Shown here piece after piece: positions 50,569 through 63,770 of a DNA stretch of 64,000 nucleotides. Made by a program: the position numbers and the translations under genes. Each line of letters begins with the position of its first letter. The stretch's first letter is position 1. The notes under the pieces are model-generated. The model made no database searches. It worked only from the letters and a program-made list of their open reading frames with translations, and was not told the origin of the DNA. This DNA comes from Danio rerio (taxonomy: Eukaryota > Chordata > Actinopteri > Cypriniformes > Danionidae), in contig NC_133194.1 in NCBI RefSeq assembly GCF_049306965.1, forward strand, positions 2,192,501 to 2,256,500. Reading direction: 5' to 3'.

Positions 50569-53500
50569 TTATTTGGAAACACTGTGCAACTGAAAGAAAA
50601 ATATAATTAATTTACCCACAGATCAAAGTAAATACTATGAGCAAAATAAACATTTTTAAATGTGTATAATATATAATTAACCATTACAACTTAAAAACAA
50701 CAACTAAACTCTAAATCAGCATTAATTCAGAATACACTTGATCAATACTCACTTAAGTGTGTCCAGTTTATAACGTGAATCATTCTTCAGTTCAGACAGC
50801 ATCTTCACTCCTGAATTTCCTAGTTTATTTTCAGACAGATCCAGTTCTCTCAGGTGTTCAGGGTTTGATCTCAGAGCTGAAGCCAGAGCAACACCACCTT
50901 CAGCTCTGACTCTACAATAACTCAACCTGTAGAGAACAATTACACTCCTCAGTCTTTCAGTTCAGGATCTACAACACCATCAAATCTGAAGTCCAGAGCT
51001 GCTTCATGCTGCTTGACGAGTTTATTTACATATGACTGAGAATGTATGAATTGGAAATGTCATGAATTGATTTTTCATTAAAAAACAGTTTTCCATAAAA
51101 GAACATTGAATTTTACTGTTATAAAACGAGGTTTACACTAATTAACCACAATATGATATACAGAAACATAAGAATGATAATATTAAAATGTTAAAATGAG
51201 TGCTAATATAATGTCAGGCATTATATATTACACTTGTACAATCAGCATTTAAAAGTAATTAAGGAATGAATAATCTCTGACAGACTACATTAGATTGTCG
51301 GTTTATTTAAACCTGTAAGAGGGACGGTTCCTCTCTCTTACAGTAGACTTAATTGAAGTCATGGTAGTTATTAAATTCGCCTCTCTGTTAGAGCACACAG
51401 TCCAAAGAAGAGAGAAATTCAAGTGCACTTAATATTTAGCCTCAATATTTTGTACATTCAGCAGTATGCGGATACCTTTTGCGTTTCCTTTAAACATGAC
51501 CTGTAGTCAAAATACAGTGTCAAATATGAACTCTAGAACAGCACACACACCCTGTATAGATGGAAACCAGTCCAAAGTTTCAGACACCAAACCTCTTTAC
51601 ACATTAGAGAGCAAACAGCTTTCTACTGGCTGATGTAAATGTGATGCACTTGATCTGCATATTTCTCTCTCTTCTTTTTCCACAAAACACAAAAGTATAG
51701 TATACTTTGTTCAAACAGACTGTGATGGAGAAACTTTTATCTGTATCTTGCCTGTGACATGTAAATCCCAACATTTCTTTAATCTAAGTTGGATTTTATG
51801 TTCCTCCACCCAATATCAGTATCTGTGAGAGAGTACAGGGTAAAAGAAGTCCACTTCTAGGTCAAGGTCATATTGTCCTCCAATTATTTTAATTAATTAT
51901 ATATGAACATTCTTGGAAGGTTCAGTTTTTACTAACCCAAAATTAATTTTGTTGGTAACAATTTTCCTGATACATTTTCCCAACACACATGAAACATTAC
52001 AATTACATTAAGACAACCTTCCTTTGTTAACCAACAGAAAATCCTCTGAACTGAAACCTGACATTTACACTTCACTGTCTAATAATAAATTATTCATATG
52101 CATTATAGACATGCTAAGGCATGGAAAGAAAGATAATTATGTAGATTAACTGACAGAAACACTATTTGGACATTTTTAGACTCCTCGTCTCTGAAGGATA
52201 AAAACATCTAGAAGTGAGGAACCATGCTCAGCAGAAAACCCACAAGACATGTGTTTGCAATTCAGCTTAATATTATTTAGGATCTGTAAGAAATAACAAG
52301 ACTCACCTGTGTTGAGTGTGAGACATCATTGAGGATAAATCTACAAATAATCCTACACAAAACTAAAACTATATTTTTTGTCAATATGTCTCAGTCCGAA
52401 TGTCTGTATTTGATAAATGATTTACCTCAGTTTCTCCAATTTACAGTGAGGATCCTTCAGTCCATCAGAGAGCAGCTTCACTCCAGAGTCTCCAAAATTA
52501 TTTAGTGACAGATCCAGTTCAGTCAGGTGTGTAGAGTTTGATCTCAGAGCTGAAGCCAGATCTGCACAACCTTCATCTGTGAATCCACAATCACTCAACC
52601 TGTAGAGAACAATTACACTTCATTTTCGCAGTTCAGGATGTACAGAGGCAGAATCCTCACAATCAGAAAGACAGACTTGATATACAACATCATTAACAGC
52701 TTCAGTCTGAGCTTCAGAACCGCTTGAAGATGAGCTTGAAGAGGTTCAGTTCAAAGGCATAAGAATAAAAAAATCTTTTTTTAAAATATGTGAATCATAA
52801 AATTACAATATAATTCACAATGAAATCAACGTGTTATATTTGTATCATTCATTTAGTAAGTAGTCATGTAATAATTGAGATGATGTACACTCTGTCTCCA
52901 TCCAGCAGTGTTAATTAGGGCAGCTATCTGACTAGGCTTCTGATTGTATCAAATTTTCTTGTGATTAAATGCTGAAGCTTTTATTATTATATATACGGTA
53001 TAAGATTCCAACAGTATAAAAACCTAGGATAAAATTATCAAAGTTAAACGGTAGTGCTGCACGGTGGTGTAGTGGGTAGCACGTTCGCCTTACAGCAAGA
53101 AGGTCACTGGTTCAAGCCCTGGCTGATTCAGTTGGCATTTCTGTGTGAAGTTTGCATGTTCTCCCCGTGTTGGTGTGGGTTTCCTTCGAGCACTCCGGTT
53201 TACCCCACAATTCCAAAAACATGCGGTACAGGTTAATTGGGTAGGCTAAATTGTTTGTAGTGTATGTGTGTGAATGAGTGTGTGTGGATGTTTCCCAGTG
53301 ATGGGCTTCTGCTGCGTAAAAACATACTGGATAAGTTGGCAGTTCATTCCGCAGGGGTGACCCCCAATTAATAAAGAGACTAAGCTGACAAGAAAATTAA
53401 TGAATGAATGAAGTTTCACAATATCCCGATTACTGCTCTAAAAAATGTTCTTTTTAAATGTCTGGGTAACAACAACTTTTTTGAACACAAAATATTTTAT

Positions 53501-56500
53501 ATTAAGAAACATTTTAAATATATTGTAGCAGTAAACATGTCAAGCTCATTTTCTCCTGGAGATATGGTTGCCCTAAAAAACTAAATAAAAATATAAACAC
53601 ATAAAAAACTGTACGTAAACCATAGGAACAGTATAACCGTACATTCTCACCAAAAGCGGCGAGAGCGTCCAAGGTCGCTCTGGCCGCCCTGGCGACAACG
53701 CTGTCTGCCTTCAGCTCCGGCGGCGAGAGCGTCAAAACTCGCTACATTGATCTCGTATTTAAAGGAGCCGTTGCAGCATATCAGTTACATTCCTGCATAA
53801 AACATGTTTCTAGTGTGAAAATGTTGCGCACTTCTTATCAAATTCATTTAACAATGGAAGATCAAGTTGCGTGTGCTGTGGCTTTGCTCTATTTATCCAA
53901 TATGTGTCCATATGTCAGAAATATCCTGAAGCAGCTATACTTTTTTCTACTGTCAGGTCGCGTGAGATTCCCGCTTTTTTAAGATAAATATATATAGCAG
54001 TAATGAACATCAGTAATTCGCCAGTAACTTATTTAATGCATGCTCCTGTAAGAAAACATTGTAAAATAATTGGAAATCCGGCGACCGCAATCATCAAACC
54101 CTTGGGAAACAAGTGGACGTCTTCATTCTGATTGCTTGCCGCCGAACCGCGTCATAGCTCATTACCATAAAGTTGAATTGATTTCAACTCTCCTCGATGC
54201 TCACGCCGGAGAAGACGCGCCGCGCTGCTTGTTGCTGTATTTTTAATACAGATAAACTCTTGTCATCGATACAACTATAAATTATGTTAATATTCCTTTA
54301 TGAGTCCTAGTGTCTGTGATTCAGATAAATGATTTACCTCAGTTTCTCCAGTTTACAGTGAGGATCCTTCAGTCCAGCAGAGAGCAGATTCACACCAGAG
54401 TCTTCTAGATTATTCAAAGTCAGATCCAGTTCTCTCAGGTGTGTAGAGTTTGATCTCAGAGCTGAAGCCAGATCAGCACAACCTTCAACTGTGACTCCAC
54501 AATCACTCAACCTGTAGAGAACAATTACACTCCTCAGTTCAGGATCTACAGCTCAGAGAAGCAGAAAGCAGAAACCAGAAAGACAGACTTGAAGCACAAC
54601 ATCATTGACAGCTCCAGATTGAGCTTCAGAACTATTTGAAGATAAGGTTCAGTTCAATGGCATAAACATATCAGAATCTTTTTTATTAAATGTCAGAATC
54701 ACAAAATTCCAAAATTATTTACAATGAAATCAATTTGGCATTATTTGTTTAATTATTATAAGGTAACTAGTTGTGTAATAAATGAGATGATGTACATTCT
54801 GTCTCCATCCAGCAGTGTAAATGAGGGTAACTATCTGACTAGGCTTCTGATGGTATCAAATTTCCTTTTTGTGGTTAAATGCTCATCTTTAATCGCTATA
54901 TACAATATTATCAAGATACTGATGTAAACTTTATCACGTATAAAAAACATTTTGGTATATTGTTTGATTTTAACAAACTATTAAACATTAACTAAAAAAT
55001 GAACATCACCCAAGACTAATAAATTTGCAGTTTTTATCATGATGTTAGATTAACTAATGTTAACAAATGGAGCCTTATTGTTCAGAGTTAAGAAACAACA
55101 GTCCTATTATTAGTCAGAGCATTTTCAATCAATATCTCAGTATTTGATTATTGACTGTAATAAAGGACAGAAAAACACTATTCAACATGTCTAGACTCCT
55201 CGTCTCTGAAGGATAAAAACATCTGGAAGTGTAGGAATCATGTTCAGCAGAAAACTTACAAATCATGTGTTGGCAAAACAGCTTATTATCTTCACAACAT
55301 CCTCAATGGATGCAGAAACTCAACTGTGTCAGGCGAGGCATTTAAAGGTTTGGTGAAGTGCTTTGAAACTTTTTTTTTAATGCTTGACGTAATCTCAACC
55401 CAAACACGAAGAGAAGGTGGGACATAGCGTAGCTCCTCATCCTTTTTAAAAACAGTCAATAGTTTTTTCACTCTCTTCACAAATGAAAAGCAAATGAGAA
55501 ATGAGCATTTTAAAGGGGGCGGGGCATGTCAGATACTACAGAGTGTTTGATTGGCATGATTTGATGAGAAACTGTAGTGTGAGTTGACTTGAATAAATCC
55601 GTTGATCTATTTAGGTAGAAGTGGCAAACTGCAAGCTTTAGATGGTTTTATCAGTTTTAAATCTTCTAAATGCGAATTTTGTCACTGTTTTGAGCACACT
55701 AAATTATGGATATCTTTAAAACTAACAATAATGATACTAACAATTAAAAAACTTAATTTCAATTTTATGAGATCTTTAAGGAAAATACCCAGCAGTAGAT
55801 CATAAACTCTTGACATAAACATAATAACTTTAAATTATGTCTGTGTTTAATAAATGATTTACCTCAGTATCTCCAGTTTACAGTGAGGATCCTTTAGTCC
55901 ATCAGAGAGCAGCTTCACTCCTGAGTCTTCTAGATTATTCAGAGACAGATCCAGTTCAGTCAGGTGTGTAGAGTTTGATCTCAGAGCTGAAGCCAGAGCA
56001 GCACAACCTTCATCTGTGACTCCACAATCACTCAACCTGTAGAGAACAATTACACTTCATTTTCGCAGTTCAGGATGTAGAGAGGCAGAATCCTCACAAT
56101 CAGAAAGACAGACTTGATATACAACATCATTAACAGCTTCAGTCTGAGCTTCTGAACCATTTAAAGATGAAGCTTGAGGTTTAATTCATGGACATAAATA
56201 TTAGAATCCTATTTTTTAATCACAAAATTCCAATATGATTTACAATGAAATCAATGTGTTGTTTTTTTTTTATAATTATTTACTAGTTGTGTAATAAATG
56301 AGATGATGTACATTCTGTCTCCATCCAGCAGTGTAAATGAGGGTAACTATCTGACTAGGCTTCTGATGGTATTAAAATTCCATTTTGTGGTTAAATGCTC
56401 ATCTTTAAATCGCTATATACAATATTATCACAAAACTGACGTAAACTGCAAAAAGGTCACTTCAACATTTTGGTATACTGATTGATTTTAACAAACTATT

Positions 56501-59500
56501 AAACATTAACTAAAAAAATAAACATCATCCATGATTAATAAATTAGTAGGCTTCTGATTGTATCAAATTTTCTTGATGTGATTAAATGCTAAACACTTAA
56601 TACTCTATATGGTATTCTCATGATACTTTATCAGTTATTAAAAATATTGTGGGCAGCACTGTGGCGCAGTGGGTAACGATCACGTCTCACAGCAAGAAGG
56701 TCACTGGTTCGAGCCTCGGCTGGGTCAGTTGGAATTTCTGTGTAGAGTTTGCCTGTTCTCTCCATGTTGGTGTGGGTTATCTTCGAATGCTCCGGTTTCC
56801 TCCACAGTCAAAACACATGCGCTATAGGGGAATTGGCTAAGCTAAATTGTTTGTATACTGTGTGGGTGTGTGGGTGTTTCCCAGTGATGGATTGCAGCTG
56901 TAAAGGCATCCGCTGTAGAAAACATATGCTGGAAAAGTCATTCCGCTGTGGCAACCCCAGATTAATAAAAGAACTTAGCCAAAAAAAAAATGAATGAATA
57001 AAAACATTGTTGTGTATTGCTTTTTTATATAAATGTTTGGAGTAAGAAAATGTAAAAAAAAAAAAAAAAAGTATTATAAAGTTAAAAATGATAAAGGTAA
57101 CAAAACAGTTACTAAAGTAACCCTCGTTCCCCAAGGTGGGGAACAGAAATGCTATGTGGAAACTTCTACTATGGGGATTTCATCATAAACCAATCATCTG
57201 AAAGAGTATAAAAATGGGCTAATAAAAAGCCAATGAATACACAGCTGGCAGCAATCACAATTATCATTGTATAAAGATGCCAGCCGTGCAACGCAGAGTC
57301 ACCTTTCTAGCTGAAGAGTCAAACTACAGCTGTCAGCTAAGGCACAACCGCTTGAGGCGAAGGAACATAGCATACCCGTTACCCCCTTCAGGGAACGGGG
57401 GTTACTTTAGTAACCGTTTCATTCCCCAGGGGGAGGGGGACATCAATGCTATGTGAAAACTTCCACTATGGGGAAATCTATGGAAAACGCCACAGCGATT
57501 GATCCTTATCACGTCAATGGTGAGAGGTTTGCCAAGCTCTAAGTGTGAGCGCACCATCATCACTAGAGACTTAGCCCTCCAACGTGCCCCCTGGCGCTAA
57601 TTTACCTTACTTACCTGTGAAGCATTAAATGCTTATTTATATATTTGAGGGAGTTGTAAAAAAGCACCTAGTTAATTCTTAAGGAATTTTAAATACGACA
57701 GTACGTTGAGAAAGTCTAATTAAAGCCGGATAGGGAGGACGATGGGGAGGCGACCTGCTGCCCAAATAGGGAGAAATGGTGGCAAGAAGACATATGGACT
57801 AACCCTGAGAAGGGGAAGTACATATATAAAAAGATGCAATTTGGAAACATGCAAACATATAAATCTAATCACCCCTTTACTTACAGGAAATAGGCCTATA
57901 AAGTACAGTTTATAGCAATGAGTGTATTACATGAAGTGATATTATTAAATATTTATGCTAAGCATTTTTTAAAAGTTTTATTGAAGTGTGATTTTGAAAA
58001 GTGATTACTGACCGATGCCAATCTTTGGCCGATAGGTTGGAGTATTCCTAATAATAACTATAAATGTTGTCAATATTTCTCAGTCCCAGTGTCTGTGATT
58101 CAGATAAATGATTTACCTCAGTTTCTCCAGTTTACAGTGAGGATCCTTCAGTCCATCAGAGAGCAGCTTCACTCCTGAATCTCTTAGATTATTTTCAGAC
58201 AGATCCAGTTCTCTCAGGTGTGAAGAGTCTGATCTCAGAACTAAAGCCAGAGCAGCACAACCTTTATCTGTGACGCTACAACCACTCAACCTGTAGAGAA
58301 CAATGACAATCTTCAGACTTTTCTCTTATTTTTTCATTGCTTTATTTATTAAAATACACTAACAATATTGTGGTTCAGTTAAAATGAAAATACATTATTT
58401 TTGTCCATAGTAATAATACACCCATAGATTGACAATTACATACTAATATAAAATAATAAAAAAAGACATATCTGTGCAATGGAATTTAAATAGCAGTTAT
58501 ACACAGTGGCTATTAATTTGATTAATTATTAATTAGTAATATGTCTGAACTTCCCTCTTTTAATCTGTTTTTAAATTTTTGTTAAGAATGTTTGAAGTTA
58601 ATGTAGTGTTTGTATGTCTAATATGTGACTTTGCTGCAAAACTAGTTTCCTCCAAGCAGGACAATATATAAAAACAAACAAAGATATTCACTTCAGAAAG
58701 CATTTGCCAACAGGTAACTCAATGTCAAAATTAGCATTGATTGTGATATTGTAAAATTATTTTAAAATTAGTATTGTCTATAACAGTGGTTCTCAAACTT
58801 TTTTCACCAAGTACCACCTTAGAAAAAAATCGTCTCTCCAAGTACCACCTTACAACGCTATTTTTTTAACCAGTATTAAAAAATAGCGTCATAGGCCTAG
58901 TTAAGCAGCTACAGGTGTGCACAGTTTAAAAACGATGCAGATTACTTCCTATTATTAAGAATATGTATTAATGTCAGTCACTTTAAACATTTTAAATAGT
59001 CTGAACATTAACTGTGCTTGCAGATAAAAGAAAAGTTTTAGTTAAAACGTGCTTTTAAAAGCTGTTCTTAAAAAGTAAAAAGAAAACTGCTGTACTTAAA
59101 TCTAAAGCAGTGGTTCTCAAACTGTGGTACGCGGGCTTCCTCCTAGTGGTACGCGGAGGAATCGCTGAATAATGAAAGAAATATTAACACTTTTAATCCT
59201 TTAATGCGTAATATAAGATCGATGTGATCAGCATTGGCTTTTTTGTGAAGCGTACGATCACAACGCTGTGCTTAGAGTGTTTATTTTAGTGCATTGTGTC
59301 ATAAGCTGCTGAAAATCAGTTTCCGAAGTTTAAGAATTGATTCTGAAGCGTGATTTGACTGACATGAAAAGTAGCCAATCACAGTCGACCTTGCCTAGTT
59401 GCGTAAAATGTAAGGGCGGGACAAAGGCTTTCTGTGTTGCAGAGACAGAAAAAACAACTTAAAAAACAAATGTTTTGTTGGAACAATGCTTCTCGGATGT

Positions 59501-62500
59501 TTTCACTATAGAGATGTCTAGCAGAGTAATTAAACCGCGGACATATTTCCTGCCTTTTTGATGATCTACAAACACGTTTCGCTGTCACTCCTCTATACAG
59601 TCTGAATGGCGGCGCGGGAATGGAGGTATTGCGCAATTACTAATTTCTGCAAATGCGGCGAGTGCTTTATTTTAACACGAGAGCGCATTCATGTACGCAA
59701 ATCGCTAAAACAGGTATGCGAGCTCTTAAATATGCTTTTTTCAAATGAACTGCAAGTGCTCTCAGGATCGCGTGTGTGCTCAGATAGAATACAATCGCGA
59801 TCTTTCCACTATTAAAGTAGGCATTATTTATCTTTATTCCTTGACTAAATTTAGTCAAAAGTATTCAAAGTTATCAAGTATTTAAAAATAGATTGATGCA
59901 TGATCGATGACAATGCTAATGGTCTTCTTATTTGGCTGTGTTGTCAAGTGAAACTTACTTTTAGCAAAGGTGGAACTTTTTTATTGCTTTACGACAAAAG
60001 AATTATGCTGGAATTGTTTCTGGATGAGGTATTTGTGTGATTTACACATTTAGCTGTAATCTGATCTGTCTTAAAGCATTACAGGTCAAAGTAATCCATT
60101 GTTACTTATTGTTTATTTATCAACATTTACAATAAGGCTCTTAAAGCACTGCTTTGATAAGTGTAGTGTTGTCATATTTCAAATACCTCAAGTAAAATGA
60201 AGTCATTTGTTTTATTTTTTTACTGACAGTGTACTTGTATTTTTTTTAAGTTTCTATTTTAGATTAATATCAAGTGTAAAATAAAATCTACATGTGATGT
60301 ACAGCTATTTAAGAAACAAATTTGCCATATTGTAAAGAAAAATAGTGTAAAATATGTAAATAAAAGTCTAAATAAAAATCTTTTTACCATATACTTTAAT
60401 TTAACCTTTCAAAGCTTAAAAATATAATTTTTTAAAAATGGGCAAAAAGTGTCTCTATGGCCTTAAAGATTATTTGGTAGTTTTACCAGTTCTATTGAAA
60501 AAGATTAATTGTCATGAAAGAAAAAATCGGCCATACTTCCTTTTTTAGTGCAAATTCCTATACATGTAGCTTTGGGATTTAAGCAATCAAACCATTAAAT
60601 CAGGTTTACACTTAAAAAAAAGTGATTTCATAATGAAAATCTGATTTTTTTTTTCAAAAGTAACCAACTAGTACTTTTTAAAAGAGTACTTTGTACTTTT
60701 ACCTAATATTAGCATTATTTACTAAAAATGTTGTTATTTTAGCAGTGTAATAGTATTTTTACTTGAGTACAAAAAAGGTTTCACAAGCACTTAGTGCAGG
60801 TTTATTATATTATTAATATATGATTAATAAATATTATTATTAATGGTTTTTATTTGTATCTATTCCTATGCAATGTTTTATGGGTTGCTGAGAATACATT
60901 TCAGGTCTTCAATACATAGCATGTCAGTCTTGAAAAAAAAAATAGGTGCTGGAATTGATTTTCATTAGGCTGTGCCTGCATGAACCCTGTCATATGTACA
61001 TTTAACATTTATTTCAAGATTTGTCTGAAAGTGTATGAATATGACATATAGCCTATATTTATAAGGCCCAAGCAGCATTTCCAGCTTTTGATGAATAGGC
61101 TACTATGAATACTTGCCTAAACCAATCAATTTGTGTTTTCCCTTATCTGTGTTATGGCTGTAACACAGCTTCTTATAATTTCATAGATGCATTATTGCCT
61201 CATTTGAGATGCTGTCATTTGTGCGTGCTTGTAGATTATGTGTTAAGGAATAAATTTGTAACATTTTAGTTACATTCAAATGATCTAAACATCTCAACAT
61301 TAGACAGTAGGCTGAAGCTTCAATTCTTAATTTGTTTTAATTTCTAGTTACACTCAAATCCTGAATATCTTCCTCATATGCATAAAACAAACCCTTATGT
61401 TTGATTCTGTCTGACAAAGCAGCTGATACTGAAAGCTAGTCAGAGAAACAGAAGTTGTTTTTTTTTAAACCTCAGCTGCCAGTGGGCTGTGCTTGTACCA
61501 TGATAATTGTGAACATATTTGGTGTAGTGTACAGTGATTATTATCATTGTGACTTACTGAACTGATCTGGATTCTTTCACCACAGGCTGCAGCTTCTGAA
61601 GAACTTCATCTGCTGTGTTTTGGGTTCCAATAAACTGATTTAGATCGAAATCCTCCATCTCCTGCTCTGATGTCAGCAACACATAAACCAGAGCTGACCA
61701 CTGAGAAGAGGAGAGTTTGGTTTCTTTTATTTCTCCAGATCTCAGATAATTCTGGATCTCCTTCATCAGTGATTGATCACCCAGTTCATTCAGGCAGTGG
61801 AACAGATTGATGGATCTCTCTGGAGAGTTAATCTCCCTGATCTTCTGCTTGATGAACTGAACTGTTTCCTCTGTGTTGTAGGAGCAGCTTCCTGTCTGTG
61901 TCAGTAGTTCTTGTAAGAGAGTCTGATTAAATTCCAATGAAAGGCCCAGAAGAAAACGCAGGAAAAGATCCAGATGTCCATTCTTACTCTGTAAAGCTTC
62001 ATTCACAGCTCTCTGATGCAGAAAAGATAATGGATTAAATGTCTTCCAGTGCTTATTTAAGCAGTTGTTTGTTAAAAAGTGATGAGCATATAGAGCTGCG
62101 AGATGTTCCTGGATGCTCAGATGAACAAAGCAGAAAACTTTACTCTGACTGAAGCCAAACTCCTCTCTGAAGATCTGAGTGCACAATCCTGAGTAAACTG
62201 CTGCTTCTGTCAGATCAAGGCCACACTCTCTCAGGTCTTCCTCATAGAAGATCAGGTTGCCTTTCTGAAGCTGCTCAAAAGCCAGTTTCCCCAGTTTGAG
62301 GATCATGTCTTTATCTTCCTCCTCATAGTCCTTCTCATGTCTGATGTTGGTCTGCATGATCAGGAAGTGTGTGTACATTTGAGTGAGAGTCTTGGGAATC
62401 TCTCCTCTCTCTGCTTGACTGAAGATCTTCTCCAGAACCGTGGCTGAGATCCAGCAGAACACTGGGATGTGGCACATGATGTGGAGGCTCCTGGAGGACT

Positions 62501-63492
62501 TCAGGTGTGAGATGATTGTATCGGCCAGACTCTGATCTCTGATTCTCTTCCTGAAGTATTCCTCCTTCTGAGGGTCATTGAAGCCTCGTACCTCTGTCAC
62601 TCGATGGACAAACCCAGAGGGAATGAGATCTGCTGCTGCCGGTCTGGAGGTGATCCAGATGAGAGCAGAGGGAAGCAGATTCCCCATTATGAGGTTCATC
62701 AGCAGCACGTCCACTGAGGCGGATTCAGAGACATCATGCAGTTTCACACCACTGTCAAAGTCCAGAGACACTCGACACTCATCCAGACCATCAAAGATGA
62801 ACAACACTTTATAATGTTCACTGGATATTTCCATTTCTTTAGTTTCAGGGAAAAACACTTGCAGCAGATCTGACAGACTGAGTGTTCTGTCCTTCATCAG
62901 GTTGATCTCTCTGAAAGGAAGGGGAAATATGAGCTGGATGTCCTGATTCTTATTCTTTTCAGCCCAGTCCACAATGAACTTCTGCACAGAGACAGTTTTC
63001 CCAATGCCAGCGACTCCCTTGGTCAGCACAGTTCTGATGGCTTTGTCTTGTCCAGGTAAAGGTGTAAAGATGTCTCTGCATTGGATCGGTGTGTCCTCTT
63101 TTGCTGATCTTCTGGATTGTGTCTCAATCTGTCTCAGCTCATGTTCATTATTGATCTCTCCACTGTCACTCTCTGTGATGTAGAGCTCTGTGTAAATCTC
63201 ATTCAGGAGTGTTGGGTTTCCCAGTATTGATGTTCCTTCAGACACGCACTGAAACTTCTTCAGCAGGTTTGATTTTAATAGATTTTCAAACAGTTTAGAA
63301 TTGAGACTGAAAGATTAAAATTACAGAATATAAAATAAAGCAAAATAAAACTTTAATTCAGCAAATTTCACAAAGATAGCTCAAATGAAAAAGTTGCCAA
63401 ATATTCAGTTTAGGAGAGTCGTAAAAGATGGAAATATTGTACCTTAGACCAGTCGATGTGTGTCTTCTCTCAGTTTTCAGTTGCTTTTCCAT
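50569..63492 (-). CDS. fish-specific NLR protein (FISNA-NACHT-LRR)
   Basis: A cytoplasmic innate immune receptor of the large zebrafish NLR-C-type family. Exons (minus strand): 63492-63443 ([10 protein letters not shown]), 63306-61558 (FISNA + NACHT + helical region), LRR exons 58290-58117, 56036-55863, 54511-54338, 52599-52426 and 50926-50753, and a short last exon from 50581 to the stop at 50569. Total about 893 residues. FISNA shows [16 protein letters not shown]; Walker A is GVAGIGKT (about 113-120); Walker B is [11 protein letters not shown] (about 184-194); sensor region WITSRPAAA; then [20 protein letters not shown]. No PYD, CARD or B30.2 domain is seen, though more 5' exons may lie off the right edge. 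The start in the first exon and the last exon are the least certain parts. The NACHT exon is a single open frame, so the copy looks functional. Confidence 0.88.
53056..53413 (+). mobile_element. DANA SINE in an NLR intron
   Basis: Full-length type: gcacggtggtgtagtgggta head, ggttcaagccc B-box-like site, cccagtgatggg middle and atgaatgaatga tail. Confidence 0.85.
53620..54250. other. GC-richer insert in an NLR intron, unclassified
   Basis: This stretch interrupts the duplicated intron sequence shared by neighbouring LRR exons, so it is probably an insertion. It contains two similar motifs (cggcgagagcgtcc, cggcgagagcgtc) 70 bp apart, but I recognise no family or gene. Confidence 0.4.
56651..57000 (+). 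mobile_element. DANA SINE in an NLR intron
   Basis: Head gcactgtggcgcagtgggta, ggttcgagcctcgg, gtttcccagtgatggattgc and a tgaatgaat tail. Confidence 0.85.
57106..57480. repeat. palindrome-bearing repeat, two tandem half-copies
   Basis: GTTACTAAAGTAACC near 57109 recurs inverted as ggttactttagtaacc near 57403. The following block (atgctatgtg, aaacttc, actatgggga) is repeated directly at about 57150 and 57445, a period of about 295 bp. The class is unknown. Confidence 0.6.
58784..59180. repeat. hAT-type terminal fragments
   Basis: Two pieces beginning cagtggttctcaaact (58784 and 59108), each followed by a run about 'gtaccac' or 'gtggtacgcgg', match hAT-family ends also seen at 20696. The remaining 59.2-61.5 kb is intron without recognised features. 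Confidence 0.55.
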
Positions 63493-63770
63493 AAACTGGT
63501 AGTTAATTGATGTTTTGCTGTGGCATTGACACAGAACATATATGATAATAGAACAGAGAATTCATATTTGAATTACATTTAAATGGGTTCAGGAGATATA
63601 GAGAAACATCAGGACAAAGAGGCTTGATCAATGTATGCTAAAATCCACACTAACATACAGATATATGAAAACAATGGCTTTTCAATCTGAGCTTAAACCT
63701 AAGTTGTTGCCATTCTAAACACTGTTAACCCTGGTTAATGTGTAAAATGTAAATAATATAACCTAGAAAT

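Noticed and set aside
62578-63183. Plus-strand open frames opposite the NLR
   Set aside because: They are antisense shadows of the long NACHT exon.
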